64,000 bases of DNA from Arthrobacter sp. D5-1. Lineage in GTDB: Bacteria > Actinomycetota > Actinomycetes > Actinomycetales > Micrococcaceae. This document shows, piece by piece, positions 50,860-60,533 of this stretch; the stretch's first letter is position 1; each line of letters opens with the position of its first letter. The stretch covers positions 434,001 to 498,000 of the forward strand of contig NZ_CP014571.1 in the NCBI RefSeq assembly GCF_017357425.1. Direction: 5' to 3'. Under the pieces are notes generated by a model, which saw nothing but the letters and a program-made list of their open reading frames with translations, was not told where the DNA came from and searched no databases. The position numbers and the translations under genes were made by a program.

Positions 50860-51695
50860 CAGGCTTCCTTGACCACGCGGTTGTTCAACTGGCCCAGGCC
50901 CTCGATGGTGGTGACCAGGAGCTGGCCTTCCTGCAGGTACCGCTTGGGGTCCTGGGCGTGGCCCACACCGCCCGGGGTGCCGGTCGCGATCACGTCGCCC
51001 GGGTTCAGGGTAATGATGGTGGAGATGTAGGAGACCAGGAACTCGGGGGTGAAGACGAGGTCTCCGGTGGGGGTGGACTGCTGGATTTCCCCGTCTACAG
51101 CGGAGGTCATGAGCGGGCCGGCGGTGAATTCGTCGCGGGTGACCAGGGCCGGCCCGAACGGGGTGGAGTTCTCCCACGTCTTGCCCTGCAGCCACTGGAT
51201 GGTGCGGAACTGGTAGTCCCTCATGGACACGTCGTTCAGGACCGCGTACCCGGCAATATGCTCGGCAGCGTCGGCCTCGGCGATGCGGCGGCCCTTCTTG
51301 CCGATGATCACTGCGAGTTCGGCTTCCCAGTCCACGGTGTCAGATTCCTGCGGCAGGGCGAGGTCATCGTTCGGGCCGATCAACGACTCGGTGTACTTCG
51401 CGAACAGGGTGGGGTGCTCCGGGATGTCCCGGCCCATTTCCTTGATGTGGTTGCGGTAGTTGTGGCCCACGCAGATGATCTTTCCCGGTGCGGGCACGAC
51501 GGCGGCGAGGTCGGCGCCGTCGAGCGCGTGCGTTGCGCCGTTGGCCGCCTTCGCCTTTTCCTCCCAGGCGGGGTCCGCGAGCAGCGCGCCGACATCGGCG
51601 AAGCCGGGGATCTCCGTGAGGGTGTCGCCGTCCTGGCGGACGGCCACGGTGCCTTTGCCGGCGGCGTTTTCGGTGCGGAGGGTGAGGAGTCTCAT
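50859..51695 (-). CDS. Fumarylpyruvate hydrolase (FAH family)
   Basis: Splits fumarylpyruvate to fumarate and pyruvate. The 278-aa protein has the FAH-family core: ICVGHNYRNHIKEMGRDIPE, metal ligands in VDWEAELAVIIGKKGRRI, YAVLNDVSMRDYQ, and GDVIATGTPGGVG. It begins directly after the gentisate dioxygenase stop (TAA then ATG) and overlaps the isomerase start. The gene order dioxygenase, hydrolase, isomerase covers the complete lower pathway. Confidence 0.92.
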   Translation of the reverse strand: MRLLTLRTENAAGKGTVAVRQDGDTLTEIPGFADVGALLADPAWEEKAKAANGATHALDGADLAAVVPAPGKIICVGHNYRNHIKEMGRDIPEHPTLFAKYTESLIGPNDDLALPQESDTVDWEAELAVIIGKKGRRIAEADAAEHIAGYAVLNDVSMRDYQFRTIQWLQGKTWENSTPFGPALVTRDEFTAGPLMTSAVDGEIQQSTPTGDLVFTPEFLVSYISTIITLNPGDVIATGTPGGVGHAQDPKRYLQEGQLLVTTIEGLGQLNNRVVKEA

Positions 51696-52823
51696 TTACT
51701 TGCGTCCTTCGGTGTAGCTGCGGTTGAAGTTCAGTCGTTCAAAGATGGGGGCGTCGCTGAAACGGAAAAGATCAAACTCTGTCTCGGACTGCAATGACCA
51801 TTCCTGCCAGGACGGGACCACGAACAGGTCGCCCTTGGCCAGGGCCTTGGTCTCGCCGTTCAACACCACGGTGCCGGTGCCCTCGAAGACCTGCCAGACA
51901 CTGGAACCAACCTCACGAAGCGGCTCGGTGGTGGCGCCGGCGCGCAGGCGGTGGAACTCGGCCCGGATGGTGGGCATAACGTCCCCACCGGTGGTCGGGT
52001 TCGAGTACCGGACAGCGGCATGGCCCTGGGACACCGTGGCCGGGTGGCCCTCGTCCTCCAGCAACAACTGCTCACGCAGAGCGGCGTCGGTGTGTTCCCA
52101 GCGGTACGCGGCGATGGGGGAGTTGGTGGTGTCATCGAGACCGGACAGGGGTCGCAGGCCCGGGTGGGCCCACAGCCGTTCGGAGCGGGAAATGTCCGGG
52201 GTGGCTTCGTCGGTGACACGTTCGGTGCCGAACTCGAAGAACCCAGCATCGGCATAATGCACGAACGGGATGTCCAGCCCGTCGATCCACGCCATCGGCT
52301 GGTCGGTGTCATTGTGGTGGCCGTGGAAGTTCCAGCCCGGGGTGAGCAGGAAATCACCCCGACGCATTGCCACCGGATCCCCGTTCACCACCGTCCACAC
52401 ACCCTCACCCTCCACCACAAAGCGGAACGCGTTCTGCGAATGGCGGTGCTCCGGAGCCGTCTCATGGGCGCCCAAGTACTGGATCGCGGCCCACAGCGTC
52501 GGAGTCGCGTACGGTGTGCTGGCCAGGCCGGGGTTCGCCAGGGCAATCGCGCGGCGTTCCCCGCCCCGGCCCACGGGAACCAGATCCCCGGCACGGGCAG
52601 CCAAGGGGTAGAGGTCGTTCCAGCGCCACACATGCGGGACGGCCTTCGGTGTGGGCACCATCGGCATCAGGTCACCGATCTCCGTCCACAACGGAATCAG
52701 GTTCTCTGCGTCGAAGTCCTTATACAACTGCTCCAACTGGGCAGCTTCCTCCGGAGTGGGCTCCGGCAAGGCGTGGCTGGCGGCCACAGATTCATGAGTC
52801 GTGTTCTCGGCGCTGATGGACAC
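51696..52823 (-). CDS. Gentisate 1,2-dioxygenase
   Basis: Fe(II)-dependent ring cleavage of gentisate to maleylpyruvate. A 375-aa bicupin protein: the first cupin carries the iron ligands in HETAPEHRHSQNAFRFVVEG and WNFHGHHNDTD, the second cupin spans ~270-360 with VWQVFEGTGTVVLNGETKAL. The length matches known gentisate dioxygenases. It is the first gene of the leftward operon, preceded by an ATTCTG-N5-CAGAAT operator at 52902-52918. Confidence 0.95.
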   Translation of the reverse strand: MSISAENTTHESVAASHALPEPTPEEAAQLEQLYKDFDAENLIPLWTEIGDLMPMVPTPKAVPHVWRWNDLYPLAARAGDLVPVGRGGERRAIALANPGLASTPYATPTLWAAIQYLGAHETAPEHRHSQNAFRFVVEGEGVWTVVNGDPVAMRRGDFLLTPGWNFHGHHNDTDQPMAWIDGLDIPFVHYADAGFFEFGTERVTDEATPDISRSERLWAHPGLRPLSGLDDTTNSPIAAYRWEHTDAALREQLLLEDEGHPATVSQGHAAVRYSNPTTGGDVMPTIRAEFHRLRAGATTEPLREVGSSVWQVFEGTGTVVLNGETKALAKGDLFVVPSWQEWSLQSETEFDLFRFSDAPIFERLNFNRSYTEGRK

Positions 52824-52901
52824 GTAGGCCTCCTGGATAGGGTCCGAACAGTTCGTTGGCGTAGTTCGACCCTAGGGATGCTTGAGCATCAGTCCGAGAA
52901 T

Positions 52902-52918
52902 ATTCTGCTGTACAGAAT
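52902..52918. promoter_or_regulatory. IclR-type operator of the gentisate operon
   Basis: ATTCTG-CTGTA-CAGAAT, a perfect 6-bp inverted repeat, 79 nt upstream of the dioxygenase start. The same half-sites and spacing occur at 53831-53847. The remaining 52824-53023 stretch shows no gene. Confidence 0.78.
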
Positions 52919-53023
52919 TAGTTCCTGCCTTGTGAGGCCTACTCTGCACCCTTCGCGGGATTCTTTTCGCGCAGAGCGGGCCTCGCAAGGCGTGGGTGGA
53001 GGCTGCTTGACCTGATGCGCTGC

Positions 53024-53818
53024 TCAGTCGGTGGGGTTCGCCGCTATGTCTACCTCCAACTGCCGGCAGGTCTCGCGCATCGCGGTGACCAGGCCGGCGT
53101 CGAACACCTTACGGAACCGTGTGGCAGGCGTGGCGACGCTGAGCGCCCCCACCACCGAGCCATGCCCGTTATGCAGGGCCATGCCCAAGGCGCTGACACC
53201 CTCCTCGGTTCCCTCAAAATTGGCAGCAAACCCGTTGCTCCTGGTGGTTTCCAGTTCGCGGAGGAAGGTCGGGAATTCTTTGTCCGGGATGGTGTCTCCG
53301 CCGATCTCCGCGTTATGGCTTCGGAACAGTTGCTCGATCATCACGGGCTCCAGTTCTGCAAGCATCGCTTTTCCGCCGGAGGTCCTGTTTGCGGGCATGA
53401 CGGTGCCTTGGCGGTCACCCACGCGCAGCACGTTGCTGCCCTCCACGGTGGACAGGAAACGGACCTTGGTACCCACGCGGACCATGAGGTTGACGGTCTC
53501 GTTGAGTTGACCGGAAAGAAGTTCCATGTGCGGCTGGGCGAGGTCGCGGAGCAGCCGCGTCCAGCTCAGGCCAGCGGGGCCGACACCCATCGCAGGGCCC
53601 GGAACGTAGCGGCGGTTCTCGTCCTGAACGGCGAATCCACGGTAAACCAGCATTGCCAAAAGGCGGTGGGCCGTTGACGGGGCGACGCCCAACTCCGCGG
53701 CGGCGTCCTTGAGCCGGAGTGCGCCGCCATCCCGTAGCAACTGCAGGAGTTGGAGGGCGTTATCCACGGCCTCAATGGAGTAGGTAGGCCGTTTCTGTAC
53801 CGGCTTACGGCTGGACAT
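53024..53818 (-). CDS. IclR-family regulator of the gentisate/3-hydroxybenzoate genes
   Basis: A 264-aa regulator. N-terminal winged helix: SIEAVDNALQLLQLLRDGGA, LRLKDAAAELGVAPSTAHRL, LAMLVYRGFAVQDENRRYVP; C-terminal effector domain with TSGGKAMLAELEP. ATG 53818 is preferred to GTG 53839 because the operator 53831-53847 would otherwise overlap the coding start. It sits between the gentisate operon and the divergent uptake/hydroxylase genes and probably controls both from the two matching operators. Confidence 0.9.
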   Translation of the reverse strand: MSSRKPVQKRPTYSIEAVDNALQLLQLLRDGGALRLKDAAAELGVAPSTAHRLLAMLVYRGFAVQDENRRYVPGPAMGVGPAGLSWTRLLRDLAQPHMELLSGQLNETVNLMVRVGTKVRFLSTVEGSNVLRVGDRQGTVMPANRTSGGKAMLAELEPVMIEQLFRSHNAEIGGDTIPDKEFPTFLRELETTRSNGFAANFEGTEEGVSALGMALHNGHGSVVGALSVATPATRFRKVFDAGLVTAMRETCRQLEVDIAANPTD

Positions 53819-53830
53819 GGAAGTCGGATT

Positions 53831-53847
53831 ATTCTGCACAACAGAAT
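53831..53847. promoter_or_regulatory. IclR-type operator between iclR and the MFS gene
   Basis: ATTCTG-CACAA-CAGAAT, matching the site at 52902-52918 in both half-sites and spacing. It lies between the divergent iclR and transporter starts. Confidence 0.78.
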
Positions 53848-53887
53848 TCTATGGTGCTCTATTGCCGATGGACAGGACAGTGGTGGG

Positions 53888-55177
53888 ATGAATCACACAC
53901 TTCCCGCTGCAGCGTCGCAACGGCCCACCGCCGGTATTGAGGGCCACACCCCGCGCTTTTCCAAAGGGTCGGCCCTGGCCGTCCTGGTCTGCTGGCTGCT
54001 GGTGGTCTTCGACGGCTATGACCTCATCGTCTACGGCACCGTGCAATCGTCCCTGATCTCCGACACCGGGTGGGGGCTCACCAAAGCAACGGCGGGCACC
54101 ATCGGCTCCATGGCGTTCCTCGGAATGATGATCGGCGCGATCTTCGCCGGCCGCATGGCTGATTCCTGGGGCAGGCGTAAGACCATCCTTGGATGCGCGG
54201 TTCTGTTCTCCGTCTTCACCGTTCTCTGTGCCTTTGCTCCCAACGCCGCGATCTTCGGTGCCCTCCGGCTCCTGGCCGGAATTGGCCTGGGTGGTCTGGT
54301 GCCCTCAGCCAATGCACTGGTTGCCGAACTGGTCCCTGCAAAGTGGCGTTCCACCATTGCAACGTTAATGATGTCCGGGGTGCCGATCGGCGGGTCCATT
54401 GCTGCGCTGGTGGGGATTCCCATGATTCCAGCCTTCGGGTGGCAGGCAATGTTCCTGGTGGCCGTCCTGGCGCTGGTGATCGTCGTGCCACTGGGTATGA
54501 AGTACATCCCTGAGACACTGCCGCCGGGCAAGGCCTCGGGGACCCCCCAGTTCCAGGGCCCCAAACCCGGCTTTGGATCCCTCCTGCGCGCGCCTTACCT
54601 CGGCGTCAGCGTACTGTTCGCCTTGGCCACCATCGCCACCCTTTTCGCCTGGTACGGCTTGGGAATCTGGCTGCCCAACCTCATGCAACTGGCCGGCTAC
54701 AACCTCGGCTCGGCGCTGACGTTCGCACTGGCCCTGAATCTCGGAGCCGTTGCCGGATCGGTGATTACCGCGTGGGCCGGCACGCGCTTCGGCCCGATTC
54801 CGACGGCGATAGCGGCAGCCGCTGTGGCCGCCGTCGGGCTTCTGGTTCTCTTGACCGGGCCTTCAGTGGCCGTGGTGTACCTCGCCCTGGTGCTTGCCGG
54901 CGTCGGAACGCACGGCACGCAGTGCCTGATCATCGCCGCGGTGGCCAGCCACTATCCCGATCATCTGCGCGGAACCGCGCTTGGCTGGGCGCTGGGCACC
55001 GGCCGCATTGGCGCCGTCATCGCACCCCAGGTGGGTGGGCTCCTGCTGGCAGCCGGGCTGGGCGTCAACTCCAACTTCCTCGCGTTCGCCGGCGCCGCCG
55101 CCCTCGCAGCGGTCCTTCTGGCCGCCGTCGGACTCAACATCAAATCAAAGATCTCCCAAGGAGCAAACAATGTCTGA
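53888..55177 (+). CDS. MFS aromatic-acid transporter (AAHS family)
   Basis: A 429-aa 12-helix symporter, probably importing 3-hydroxybenzoate or gentisate. The AAHS signature is VVFDGYDLIVYGTVQSSL in helix 1, motif A is GRMADSWGRRKTILGCAVLF, and helix 4 has RLLAGIGLGGLVPSANALVA. ATG 53888 is preceded only by GTGGTGGG. The last 8 nt overlap the hydroxylase gene. Substrate inferred from the neighbouring pathway. Confidence 0.9.
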   Translation: MNHTLPAAASQRPTAGIEGHTPRFSKGSALAVLVCWLLVVFDGYDLIVYGTVQSSLISDTGWGLTKATAGTIGSMAFLGMMIGAIFAGRMADSWGRRKTILGCAVLFSVFTVLCAFAPNAAIFGALRLLAGIGLGGLVPSANALVAELVPAKWRSTIATLMMSGVPIGGSIAALVGIPMIPAFGWQAMFLVAVLALVIVVPLGMKYIPETLPPGKASGTPQFQGPKPGFGSLLRAPYLGVSVLFALATIATLFAWYGLGIWLPNLMQLAGYNLGSALTFALALNLGAVAGSVITAWAGTRFGPIPTAIAAAAVAAVGLLVLLTGPSVAVVYLALVLAGVGTHGTQCLIIAAVASHYPDHLRGTALGWALGTGRIGAVIAPQVGGLLLAAGLGVNSNFLAFAGAAALAAVLLAAVGLNIKSKISQGANNV

Positions 55178-56420
55178 GTACACCACGTCCACTCATGTCC
55201 TGGTTGTGGGAGGGGGAATGGCCGGGCTGGCCGGCGCATTGGCCCTCCGCGCAAACGGTGCGAACGTCACGCTGGTGGAACGCGCACCCGAATTCGGCGA
55301 GGTGGGAGCCGGCCTGCAGATGGCGCCGAACGCCTCGCGGGTCCTGAAACGCTGGGGCCTGCTGGAGAAGGCGCTTGAGGTCGGCGTGCAGCCCAAGCAC
55401 CTGGTATTCCGCGACGCGACCACCGGTGAAGAGCTCACGCGCCAGTCGCTGCGCGGCGAGTTTGAGGAACGCTATGGCGCCCCGTACGTGGTGATCCACC
55501 GCAGCGACCTGCACCGCGTGCTCCTGGAAGGATGCGAAGCGGCGGGCGTGAAACTGGTCAACGACGTCATGGTGGACAGCGTGGAAACCGTGAACGGCCG
55601 CGGCGTGGTGCACACAGCAGCCGGTGTGGACTATGAAGCAGATGTGGTGATCGGCGCCGACGGGCTGAAGTCCACGTTGCGGCCGCTGGTGGCATCCGAT
55701 GAGCCTGTCTCCTCCGCCTACGTTGCGTACCGCGGCACCGTCCCTATTACCCATGAGACCCCGGCAGCCGACCTCGAGGACGTGGTGGTCTACCTCGGCC
55801 CCGACTGCCACTTGGTGCAGTACCCCCTGCGCAAGGGCGAACTGCTGAACACCGTGGCCGTCTTCAAATCGCCGTCATTTGAGCGCGGTGAAGAGCAGTA
55901 TGGGGGAGTGGACGAGCTCCAGGCCGCCTACAAGGATTGTGTTCCCGCCGTGCAGGCAGCCCTCGCGAACCTCGGCACGGGCATTCGCTGGCCCATGTAC
56001 GATCGCGATCCGATCGAAAACTGGATTGCCGGCCGCATGGTCCTGATGGGCGACGCCGCCCACCCCATGCTGCAGTACCTCGCCCAAGGCGCCTGCCAGG
56101 CACTCGAGGACGCCGCCGTGTTGCAGGACGTCAGCGCCGGCACGGTCTTCACAGCTGACGGCGTCAATCCGGATGCGTGGGATGAGGCAATTGCGGCGTT
56201 CAACACTGTCCGCGCAGCCCGCACTGCCCGCGTCCAGCGCACCGCCCGTGTGTGGGGCGAATCCTGGCACGTCGCCGGACTGGCCCGGACGCTGCGAAAC
56301 CTGCTCTTCAAGAGCCGCAAGGACAACGATTTCCAGTACAACGACTGGCTCTACGGTCAAACCGGTGAAGGCTTGCCGGCACCGGAGGCGCCACGGGTTG
56401 CCAGCCAGCTGCCAGCCTGA
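55170..56420 (+). CDS. 3-hydroxybenzoate 6-hydroxylase (FAD monooxygenase)
   Basis: NADH- and FAD-dependent para-hydroxylation of 3-hydroxybenzoate to gentisate, the upper step of the pathway encoded next door. The 416-aa class A flavoprotein has VLVVGGGMAGLAGALALRAN (ADP-binding fold), ADVVIGADGLKSTLRP (DG motif) and RMVLMGDAAHPMLQYLAQGA (GD motif, with the QGA loop). ATG 55170 has AAGGAG 6 nt upstream, inside the 3' end of the MFS gene. The substrate is inferred from gene context; salicylate 5-hydroxylation would be the alternative. Confidence 0.88.
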   Translation: MSEYTTSTHVLVVGGGMAGLAGALALRANGANVTLVERAPEFGEVGAGLQMAPNASRVLKRWGLLEKALEVGVQPKHLVFRDATTGEELTRQSLRGEFEERYGAPYVVIHRSDLHRVLLEGCEAAGVKLVNDVMVDSVETVNGRGVVHTAAGVDYEADVVIGADGLKSTLRPLVASDEPVSSAYVAYRGTVPITHETPAADLEDVVVYLGPDCHLVQYPLRKGELLNTVAVFKSPSFERGEEQYGGVDELQAAYKDCVPAVQAALANLGTGIRWPMYDRDPIENWIAGRMVLMGDAAHPMLQYLAQGACQALEDAAVLQDVSAGTVFTADGVNPDAWDEAIAAFNTVRAARTARVQRTARVWGESWHVAGLARTLRNLLFKSRKDNDFQYNDWLYGQTGEGLPAPEAPRVASQLPA

Positions 56421-56498
56421 CGCTTGGCGCCTGTGCATGCCCGCTTTCGATGTCTCTCCCGTCGCCTACGATGACAACACCGGCGAAGGAGGAAATGT

Positions 56499-57608
56499 AT
56501 GGGCACCATGGATGAGCTGATCAATTCCAAGGTGGTGACCGAGCTGCGGTCCCTCCTCAAGGGCGCCAGTCCCGGCATTGAGATGCCAACGCTGGAGCGC
56601 TCGCATGGCGCCCTCGACGGGCAACGGCTCCGGCAGCGGTTGGATGTAGTGAGGGATGCCCTCCTTCAGGACTTACCGGCGGGATCCTCCGATGTTCAGA
56701 GGATCATGCTCGATGCTCTCGATGACCCCCGGTTTACGGGATGGATGGTCTGGCCGGCCACCGAAGTCGTGGCCGCCAGGGCGCTTCAATCGGGGTCGCT
56801 GACCGACTTTGACGCTGCGCTCACGGTCCTGTCCCGCCTTACTGGGAGGCTCACGGCAGAGTTCGCTATCCGCGACCTCATCGCTGCCCGGCCGGAACGT
56901 GCCCTGTCGACGATGCAAACCTGGACGAATCACCACGACGAACACGTCCGCCGACTCGCAACGGAGGGCTCCCGCGCCTACCTGCCATGGGCTAGGCGGG
57001 TACCTTGGCTGGTGGCCAATCCCGCGGCGACGCAGGGAATCCTTGATGCCACCTATCTGGATCCCACCGACTATGTCCGACGCTCCGCAGCGAACCATCT
57101 CAACGACCTGAGCCGGATCGATCCGCAGCTGGTGCTGGCCACTGCCCGCCGTTGGTCTGGAAAGCCGGATGACACCACACCCAAGGTGATACGGCATGGA
57201 CTCAGGACCTTGGTTAAGCGAGGCAATCCGGAGGCGCTCGCCCTCCTGGGCTACACCGGCGGCCAGCTCGTCGTCAGGGAGCCCCAGCTCAGCCACACGG
57301 CAGTCGCCTGGGATGGAACTGTGGAATTTTCAGCCGAGGTAGTCAACCAAGGCCCCCAGGCCGCCAACGCAGCCATTGACTATTCCATCGGGTTCCAACG
57401 GGCCAACGGCACAGTCAGCGCCAAGACCTTCAAGCTCACGTCCCGCCGCATTCCTCCCGGCGAGACTGTCACTGTCACAAAAACGCACTCGTTCCGCCCC
57501 ATAACAACCCGTTCCTATTACCCGGGGCAGCACTACGTTGTGGTCCAGGCAAACGGCGTCGCGTCGACGCCTGCGCACTTCGTCCTGGACAAGCAGGAGC
57601 TCAGCTGA
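56499..57608 (+). CDS. AlkC-like DNA glycosylase with C-terminal Ig-like domain
   Basis: A 369-aa DNA alkylation-repair protein. Residues ~30-255 form HEAT-like repeats with DPRFTGWMVWPATEVVAARA, RALSTMQTWTNHHDEHVRRL (Trp, His and Asp typical of the AlkC/AlkD active surface) and TPKVIRHGLRTLVKRGNPEA. Residues ~265-360 form a beta-rich Ig-like domain (VEFSAEVVNQGPQAANAAID), the feature that sets AlkC apart from AlkD. The start at ATG 56499 follows GAAGGAGG by 6 nt; ATG 56495 is out of frame. AlkC removes N3-methylated purines. Confidence 0.88.
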   Translation: MGTMDELINSKVVTELRSLLKGASPGIEMPTLERSHGALDGQRLRQRLDVVRDALLQDLPAGSSDVQRIMLDALDDPRFTGWMVWPATEVVAARALQSGSLTDFDAALTVLSRLTGRLTAEFAIRDLIAARPERALSTMQTWTNHHDEHVRRLATEGSRAYLPWARRVPWLVANPAATQGILDATYLDPTDYVRRSAANHLNDLSRIDPQLVLATARRWSGKPDDTTPKVIRHGLRTLVKRGNPEALALLGYTGGQLVVREPQLSHTAVAWDGTVEFSAEVVNQGPQAANAAIDYSIGFQRANGTVSAKTFKLTSRRIPPGETVTVTKTHSFRPITTRSYYPGQHYVVVQANGVASTPAHFVLDKQELS

Positions 57609-57630
57609 ACCGGGTGCCCGGCACCGTGCT

Positions 57631-58458
57631 TCAGATCCCCATCAACCGCTGCATCTGCTCCCCGGCATCGCTCCCGGGCGCGGGCGTGTAGACCACGATG
57701 TGCAGGTCCGGCCGGTCCGACGGCGAGACCTGGTGGTGTTCCAGATGCAACACGCCAACAGCAGGGTGGTGGAACTGGCGCTCACGGGATTCGAAGCCCA
57801 GGATGTCGTACCGGTCCCAGCTTTCCTGGAACTCCGGGCTGGCTTCCTTGAGTCGGCCTACCTGGTACTCCACATCGGGGTCACCCAGCCGTTGGCCGGT
57901 CTCGGCCCTGAACTCAGCCAAAAAGCGCTTGCTCGTGACGTCCCAGTCCGGAAGCAGGTCACGGATGTAGGAATCGGTGAAGACGAGCCACAGGAGGTTC
58001 CGGTCCGAGGCATCGAACGTCCCGATGTTGGGGTAGAGCGCTTCGTACGCGCGATTCCATCCGGCGATTCCCCAGTCCGGGGACAAAGCGTAAGAAGGGT
58101 TGGGGTCCAGGGCATCCAGCAGGCGCTGCACATGTGCGGGAGCATCGGCGGCCACCGGGCCCTTCGGTGGAGTGGATGAATATCCACCCAGCGACAGTAC
58201 ATAGCCCAGCCCGGTGTCGGAGAGATGCAGCGCCCGTGCAATGGATTCCAGCACCTGGCGCGAGGGGCTGATGTCCCGCCCTTGCTCCAGCCAGGTGTAC
58301 CAGGTGACGCTGACGCCGGACAGGAAGGCGATCTCTTCCCGGCGCAGCCCGCGCTCGCGGGAACGTCCCACAGGCGGCAGGCCGTAGTCGGAACGAAGGG
58401 CTTGGTTGCGCCGCGTCCGGAGGAAGAGTCCCAGTTCCTTGCGTCTCTCATCTTTCAC
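57631..58458 (-). CDS. XRE-family regulator with MmyB-like ligand-binding domain
   Basis: A 275-aa regulator. The N-terminal helix-turn-helix is GLRREEIAFLSGVSVTWYTW, LEQGRDISPSRQVLESIARA; the C-terminal MmyB-type domain (~105-265) has YALSPDWGIAGWNRAYEALY and the characteristic late motif HHPAVGVLHLEHHQVSPSDR. In MmyB such domains bind lipid or antibiotic intermediates. It converges with the AlkC-like gene and is divergent from ilvD with 85 nt between. Its targets are unknown. Confidence 0.9.
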   Translation of the reverse strand: MKDERRKELGLFLRTRRNQALRSDYGLPPVGRSRERGLRREEIAFLSGVSVTWYTWLEQGRDISPSRQVLESIARALHLSDTGLGYVLSLGGYSSTPPKGPVAADAPAHVQRLLDALDPNPSYALSPDWGIAGWNRAYEALYPNIGTFDASDRNLLWLVFTDSYIRDLLPDWDVTSKRFLAEFRAETGQRLGDPDVEYQVGRLKEASPEFQESWDRYDILGFESRERQFHHPAVGVLHLEHHQVSPSDRPDLHIVVYTPAPGSDAGEQMQRLMGI

Positions 58459-58488
58459 GGACCCAACACTATTACTCTGGTACTTTCA

Positions 58489-58498
58489 CTACTAGTAG
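58489..58498. promoter_or_regulatory. Short palindrome upstream of the XRE regulator
   Basis: CTACTAGTAG is a perfect 10-bp palindrome 31 nt upstream of the regulator start and 46 nt upstream of ilvD. It is a possible autoregulatory site, though short. Confidence 0.35.
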
Positions 58499-58543
58499 CA
58501 ACACCGTCTTCCACCCGCTGTAGAACAACAGCAGGATGGTTTC

Positions 58544-60406
58544 ATGCCTGCACTACGCTCAAGAACAGTTACCCACGGCCGCAACATGGCCGGCGCCCGC
58601 GCACTGCTGCGCGCCTCCGGCGTCGCCAACACCGACATCGGCAAGCCGATCATCGCCGTGGCCAACTCCTTCACCGAATTCGTCCCCGGCCACACCCACC
58701 TTGCCCCCGTGGGCCGGATCGTTTCCGATGCGATCCTCGCCGCGGGCGCTGTGCCGCGCGAATTCAACACCATCGCCGTGGATGACGGCATCGCCATGGG
58801 CCACTCCGGCATGCTGTACTCCCTGCCGTCCCGCGACCTGATCGCCGACTCCGTGGAGTACATGGTCAACGCCCACTGCGCCGATGCCCTGGTCTGCATC
58901 TCCAACTGCGACAAGATCACCCCGGGCATGCTCATGGCCGCCCTGCGTTTGAACATCCCCGTAGTGTTCGTCTCCGGCGGCCCGATGGAAGCCGGCCGGG
59001 TTACGCTGACCGACGGTTCCGTACGCTCCCTGGACCTGGTGAACGCGATTGCCGACGCCGTGGACGAATCCATCTCCGATGAAGACATCAACCTTATCGA
59101 AGAGAACGCCTGCCCCACCTGTGGTTCGTGCTCCGGCATGTTCACCGCCAACTCCATGAACTGCCTCGCCGAGGCGATCGGCCTGGCCCTGCCGGGCAAC
59201 GGGTCCGTACTGGCGACCCACACCGCGCGCAAGGCGCTGTACGAGAAAGCCGGCGCCACCGTCGTCGAGCTCGTCAAGCGCTATTACGACGGCGACGACG
59301 ACTCGGTGCTGCCGCGTTCCATCGCTACCGCCGAGGCCTTCGATAACGCCATGGCCCTGGACATCTCCATGGGCGGTTCCACCAACACCATCCTGCACCT
59401 GCTGGCTGCAGCCCAGGAAGCGGGCGTGGAGTACGGCCTGGCCGAGATGGACGCCAAGTCCCGCCAAGTGCCGTGCCTGGCCAAGGTGGCGCCGAACGTC
59501 GCTGGGGACAAGACGTATTACATGGAAGATGTCCACCGCGCCGGCGGCATCCCGGCCCTGCTGGGTGAGCTGAACCGCGGCGGCCTCCTGCACAAGAATG
59601 TCCACTCGGTGCACTCCAATGATCTGGATGGCTGGCTGGACGACTGGGACATCCGCGGCGGCAAGGCCACCGAGGAAGCGCAAGCACTGTGGCACGCAGC
59701 CCCCGGTGGCGTCCGTTCCTCCACCGCTTTCTCGCAGTCGAACCAGTGGACCTCCCTGGATACCGACGCTGAGGGTGGTTGCATCCGATCCGTCGAGCAC
59801 GCGTTCTCCAAGGACGGTGGCCTGGCTGTGCTGCGCGGCAACGTCGCAGTGGACGGCGCTGTGGTGAAGACCGCAGGCGTGGACGAGTCCATCTGGATCT
59901 TCGAAGGCCCCGCAGTTGTGTGCGAGTCACAGGACGAAGCCGTGGAGAAAATCCTGAACAAGACCATCAAGGAAGGCGACGTGGTGGTCATCCGCTACGA
60001 AGGCCCCAGGGGCGGCCCGGGCATGCAGGAAATGCTCTACCCAACCTCGTTCCTCAAGGGCCGCGGCCTGGGCAAAAAGTGCGCCCTCATCACGGACGGC
60101 CGCTTCTCCGGTGGCACCTCCGGCCTGTCGATCGGCCACATCTCACCGGAGGCTGCCTCCGGTGGCGCCATCGCCCTGGTGGAGGATGGCGACATCATCA
60201 GCATCGACATCACGCAGCGCTCCCTCCAGTTGCAGGTCTCCGACGAAATCCTGGCCGAACGCCGCGAAAAGCTTGAAGTGAACGGCGGCTACAAGCCGAA
60301 GGACCGCGAACGGCACGTCTCACCTGCGCTGCGCGCTTATGCCGCCATGGCACTGTCCGCGGACAAGGGCGCCGTCCGCGACGTCTCCCTGGTGGAGAAC
60401 CTCTAG
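58544..60406 (+). CDS. ilvD: Dihydroxy-acid dehydratase
   Basis: Fe-S enzyme of branched-chain amino acid synthesis, converting 2,3-dihydroxy-acids to 2-keto acids. The 620-aa length matches the long form of IlvD. Cluster ligands are seen at [14 protein letters not shown] and [20 protein letters not shown]; the C-terminal signature is [20 protein letters not shown] and [23 protein letters not shown] 58544 follows CAGGATGG. It is not part of an ilv operon here. A terminator follows. Confidence 0.95.
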   Translation: MPALRSRTVTHGRNMAGARALLRASGVANTDIGKPIIAVANSFTEFVPGHTHLAPVGRIVSDAILAAGAVPREFNTIAVDDGIAMGHSGMLYSLPSRDLIADSVEYMVNAHCADALVCISNCDKITPGMLMAALRLNIPVVFVSGGPMEAGRVTLTDGSVRSLDLVNAIADAVDESISDEDINLIEENACPTCGSCSGMFTANSMNCLAEAIGLALPGNGSVLATHTARKALYEKAGATVVELVKRYYDGDDDSVLPRSIATAEAFDNAMALDISMGGSTNTILHLLAAAQEAGVEYGLAEMDAKSRQVPCLAKVAPNVAGDKTYYMEDVHRAGGIPALLGELNRGGLLHKNVHSVHSNDLDGWLDDWDIRGGKATEEAQALWHAAPGGVRSSTAFSQSNQWTSLDTDAEGGCIRSVEHAFSKDGGLAVLRGNVAVDGAVVKTAGVDESIWIFEGPAVVCESQDEAVEKILNKTIKEGDVVVIRYEGPRGGPGMQEMLYPTSFLKGRGLGKKCALITDGRFSGGTSGLSIGHISPEAASGGAIALVEDGDIISIDITQRSLQLQVSDEILAERREKLEVNGGYKPKDRERHVSPALRAYAAMALSADKGAVRDVSLVENL

Positions 60407-60434
60407 AGGTCCCGTAGCCAGCGAAAGCCGCCTG

Positions 60435-60467
60435 CCGCCGTCGTCCTTCACTGCCGGACGACGGCGG
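60435..60467 (+). terminator. Terminator of ilvD
   Basis: A perfect 12-bp stem CCGCCGTCGTCC-N9-GGACGACGGCGG, 28 nt after the stop codon. Confidence 0.85.
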
Positions 60468-60480
60468 TGCGGCGCCAGCA

Positions 60481-60518
60481 CAAACGTCGACCTGCCCGGA
60501 TGGGCAGGCCGACGTTTG
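60481..60518 (-). terminator. Terminator of the hxlB-hxlA unit
   Basis: Arms CAAACGTCG and CGACGTTTG extend, with one A-C mismatch, to CCTGCCC/GGGCAGG around GGAT. It lies 16 nt after the hxlA stop on the minus strand. Confidence 0.85.
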
Positions 60519-60533
60519 CGGTAGAGGGCTGAA

